From: Pseudomonas sp. MUP55
GTDB lineage: Bacteria; Pseudomonadota; Gammaproteobacteria; Pseudomonadales; Pseudomonadaceae
Assembly (NCBI RefSeq): GCF_034043515.1
Contig: NZ_CP138214.1
Coordinates: 2,914,001 to 2,978,000, forward strand
DNA length: 64,000 bases
Direction: 5' to 3'
The translations under genes and the position numbers were made by a program. Positions within the stretch are counted from its first letter, which is position 1. The number at the start of each line of letters is the position of its first letter. Positions 63,023 to 64,000 of this stretch are shown here, piece by piece. The notes beneath the pieces are model-generated. The model made no database searches and had not been told where the DNA came from. It saw nothing but the letters and a program-made list of their open reading frames with translations.

Positions 63023-63901
63023 ATGACCCTGACCCAGCTGGAGATCTTTTCCCTGGTGGCTGAACTGCAAGGCTTTACCAGCGCCGCTCACCGCCTGGGT
63101 ATCAGCCAGTCGGCGGTGTCCCATGCGATCAAGGCACTGGAACAGGAGTTGGGCGTGGAGCTGTTTCGACGCCACCAGACGCTGGTTGAACCGAGCGACA
63201 TCGGCGTGCAATTGCTCGGACGTGCCCGCGCCATGTTGGGCCTGGCCAGTACGCTGCAGCAGGAAGCCGCCGACGCCCGCGGCATGAAGCGCGGCACGCT
63301 GCGCATAGGCTCATTCGGGCCCACTGCATCGATCCGCTTGCTGCCCAACATCCTCAACCATTTCCGGCAGGCTTATCCCGGCATAGAGATACACGTCGAC
63401 GAAGGCCCTGACCGGCAGGTCATGCAGTGGCTGGATGAGCGGCGCGTGGATGTCGGCTTTGTCGTGCTGGAGCAGGAGCGCTTCGACACGGTGGCGCTGC
63501 TGGAGGATCAGCTGGTGGTGCTGCTACCGGCCGGGCATCCGTTAACCGCGCAGGCTGCGCTGCCTCTGCAAGCGTTGTGTGATGCGCCGTTTATCTTGAC
63601 TGAAGCCGGGTCATCGGAACTGGTCACACGCCTGTTCAGCCAGGCGCAATTACAGCCCAAGGTGCGTTACCGCTGCGCACAGCTGCTTAGCACGCTGGAA
63701 GCGGTCAGCCGTGGCGACGGGCTGAGTATCGTCGCGCAGGCCTCGCTGCCGGCAGCCGCCGATTCGCGTTATGTGGTGCGGCCGCTGGCGCCTCGGGTAC
63801 CGCGTCAGATCGGCCTGGCCGTGCTCGACCGCCGCCATTGCTCACCGGCGACACTGGCATTTATTGCCGTGGCGCAAAAGCTGTATCCGGCCGCGCCTTG
63901 A
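63023..63901 (+). CDS. LysR-family transcriptional regulator (292 aa)
   Basis: Winged HTH at 1-60 (L-E-I-F-S-L-V-A-E-L-Q-G-F-T-S-A-A-H-R-L, S-H-A-I-K-A-L-E-Q-E-L) and a substrate-binding domain with G-T-L-R-I-G-S-F-G and D-V-G-F-V-V-L. Length is normal. It is divergent from hppD, but whether it controls hppD is open; the sequence does not show a link. The last ~100 bases of the window after it contain no recognisable gene. Confidence 0.92.
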   Translation: MTLTQLEIFSLVAELQGFTSAAHRLGISQSAVSHAIKALEQELGVELFRRHQTLVEPSDIGVQLLGRARAMLGLASTLQQEAADARGMKRGTLRIGSFGPTASIRLLPNILNHFRQAYPGIEIHVDEGPDRQVMQWLDERRVDVGFVVLEQERFDTVALLEDQLVVLLPAGHPLTAQAALPLQALCDAPFILTEAGSSELVTRLFSQAQLQPKVRYRCAQLLSTLEAVSRGDGLSIVAQASLPAAADSRYVVRPLAPRVPRQIGLAVLDRRHCSPATLAFIAVAQKLYPAAP

Positions 63902-64000
63902 AGCTAATCCTGCCTGCGGCAAGCGCTGTGACGTTTTACCGAGCACCCTGTCGCAATGCCATCTATCATCGGCATAGTCCCCTATTCTGCATGGCTGCCC

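Noticed and set aside
1..64000. tRNA or rRNA genes as integration target
   Set aside because: No cloverleaf ending in CCA or rRNA-like stretch was recognised near the island end or elsewhere; the dif-like site is the better target candidate.

Overview
The window looks like chromosome of a Pseudomonas of the fluorescens group. The evidence is high-GC coding sequence, REP/REPIN repeats of the GTGGGAGGGGGC type, a 4-hydroxyphenylpyruvate dioxygenase almost identical in recalled sequence to the P. fluorescens enzyme, an arn lipid A modification operon, and MCP, LysR and MFS families typical of that group.

Left part (1-8649): the right-hand end of an integrated genomic island. Its integration module is a minus-strand four-gene operon, ginA-ginB-ginC-ginD (8519 down to 3229): three tyrosine recombinases and one small coiled-coil protein. 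This is the arrangement that defines GInt islands. ginB is interrupted by one in-frame TGA. The visible cargo is a 5'-truncated protein with a nuclease-like N-terminal motif, a small unknown ORF, an XRE regulator and a divergently transcribed unknown gene.

Junction (8520-9538): about 1 kb without intact genes. It holds a 28-bp site at 8650-8677 that matches the gamma-proteobacterial dif site (XerC/XerD chromosome dimer resolution) at 26 of 28 positions, 131 bp upstream of the ginA start. Imperfect direct repeats flank it. GGGNAGGG octamers (KOPS-like) found by eye point toward this site from both sides, 12 against 1, so it is probably the working chromosomal dif and the window probably spans the replication terminus.

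Right part: a chemotaxis receptor; a Bcr/CflA-type efflux pump; a lone Xer-like recombinase preceded by a perfect inverted repeat; a secreted hypothetical protein; the arnCADTEF-ugd operon plus an extra ArnT-like glycosyltransferase, with arnB absent (14755-24069); an HPP membrane protein; and two convergent blocks for valine/isoleucine-type acyl-CoA catabolism (25532-34024), separated by a tandem REPIN array. A signalling cluster follows (34228-49995): a TPR protein, a KaiC-like double ATPase with a hybrid kinase, and a minus-strand chain of hybrid kinase, CheR, CheB, receiver-kinase and receiver. Within it lies a 1354-residue toxin-like protein whose C-terminus carries a YopT/C58-like Cys-His-Asp triad. 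The last part holds a DUF1254/DUF1214 protein, a DUF3313-like lipoprotein, a frameshifted Asp/Glu racemase, a GNAT enzyme, a glycerate kinase/CdaR/MFS sugar-acid locus, an SDR without the YxxxK catalytic pair and its divergent LysR gene, an aldo/keto reductase, a RarD transporter, hppD and a final LysR gene.

No tRNA, rRNA or CRISPR array was recognised. All calls rest on reading the sequence and recalled family knowledge; no database search was run.
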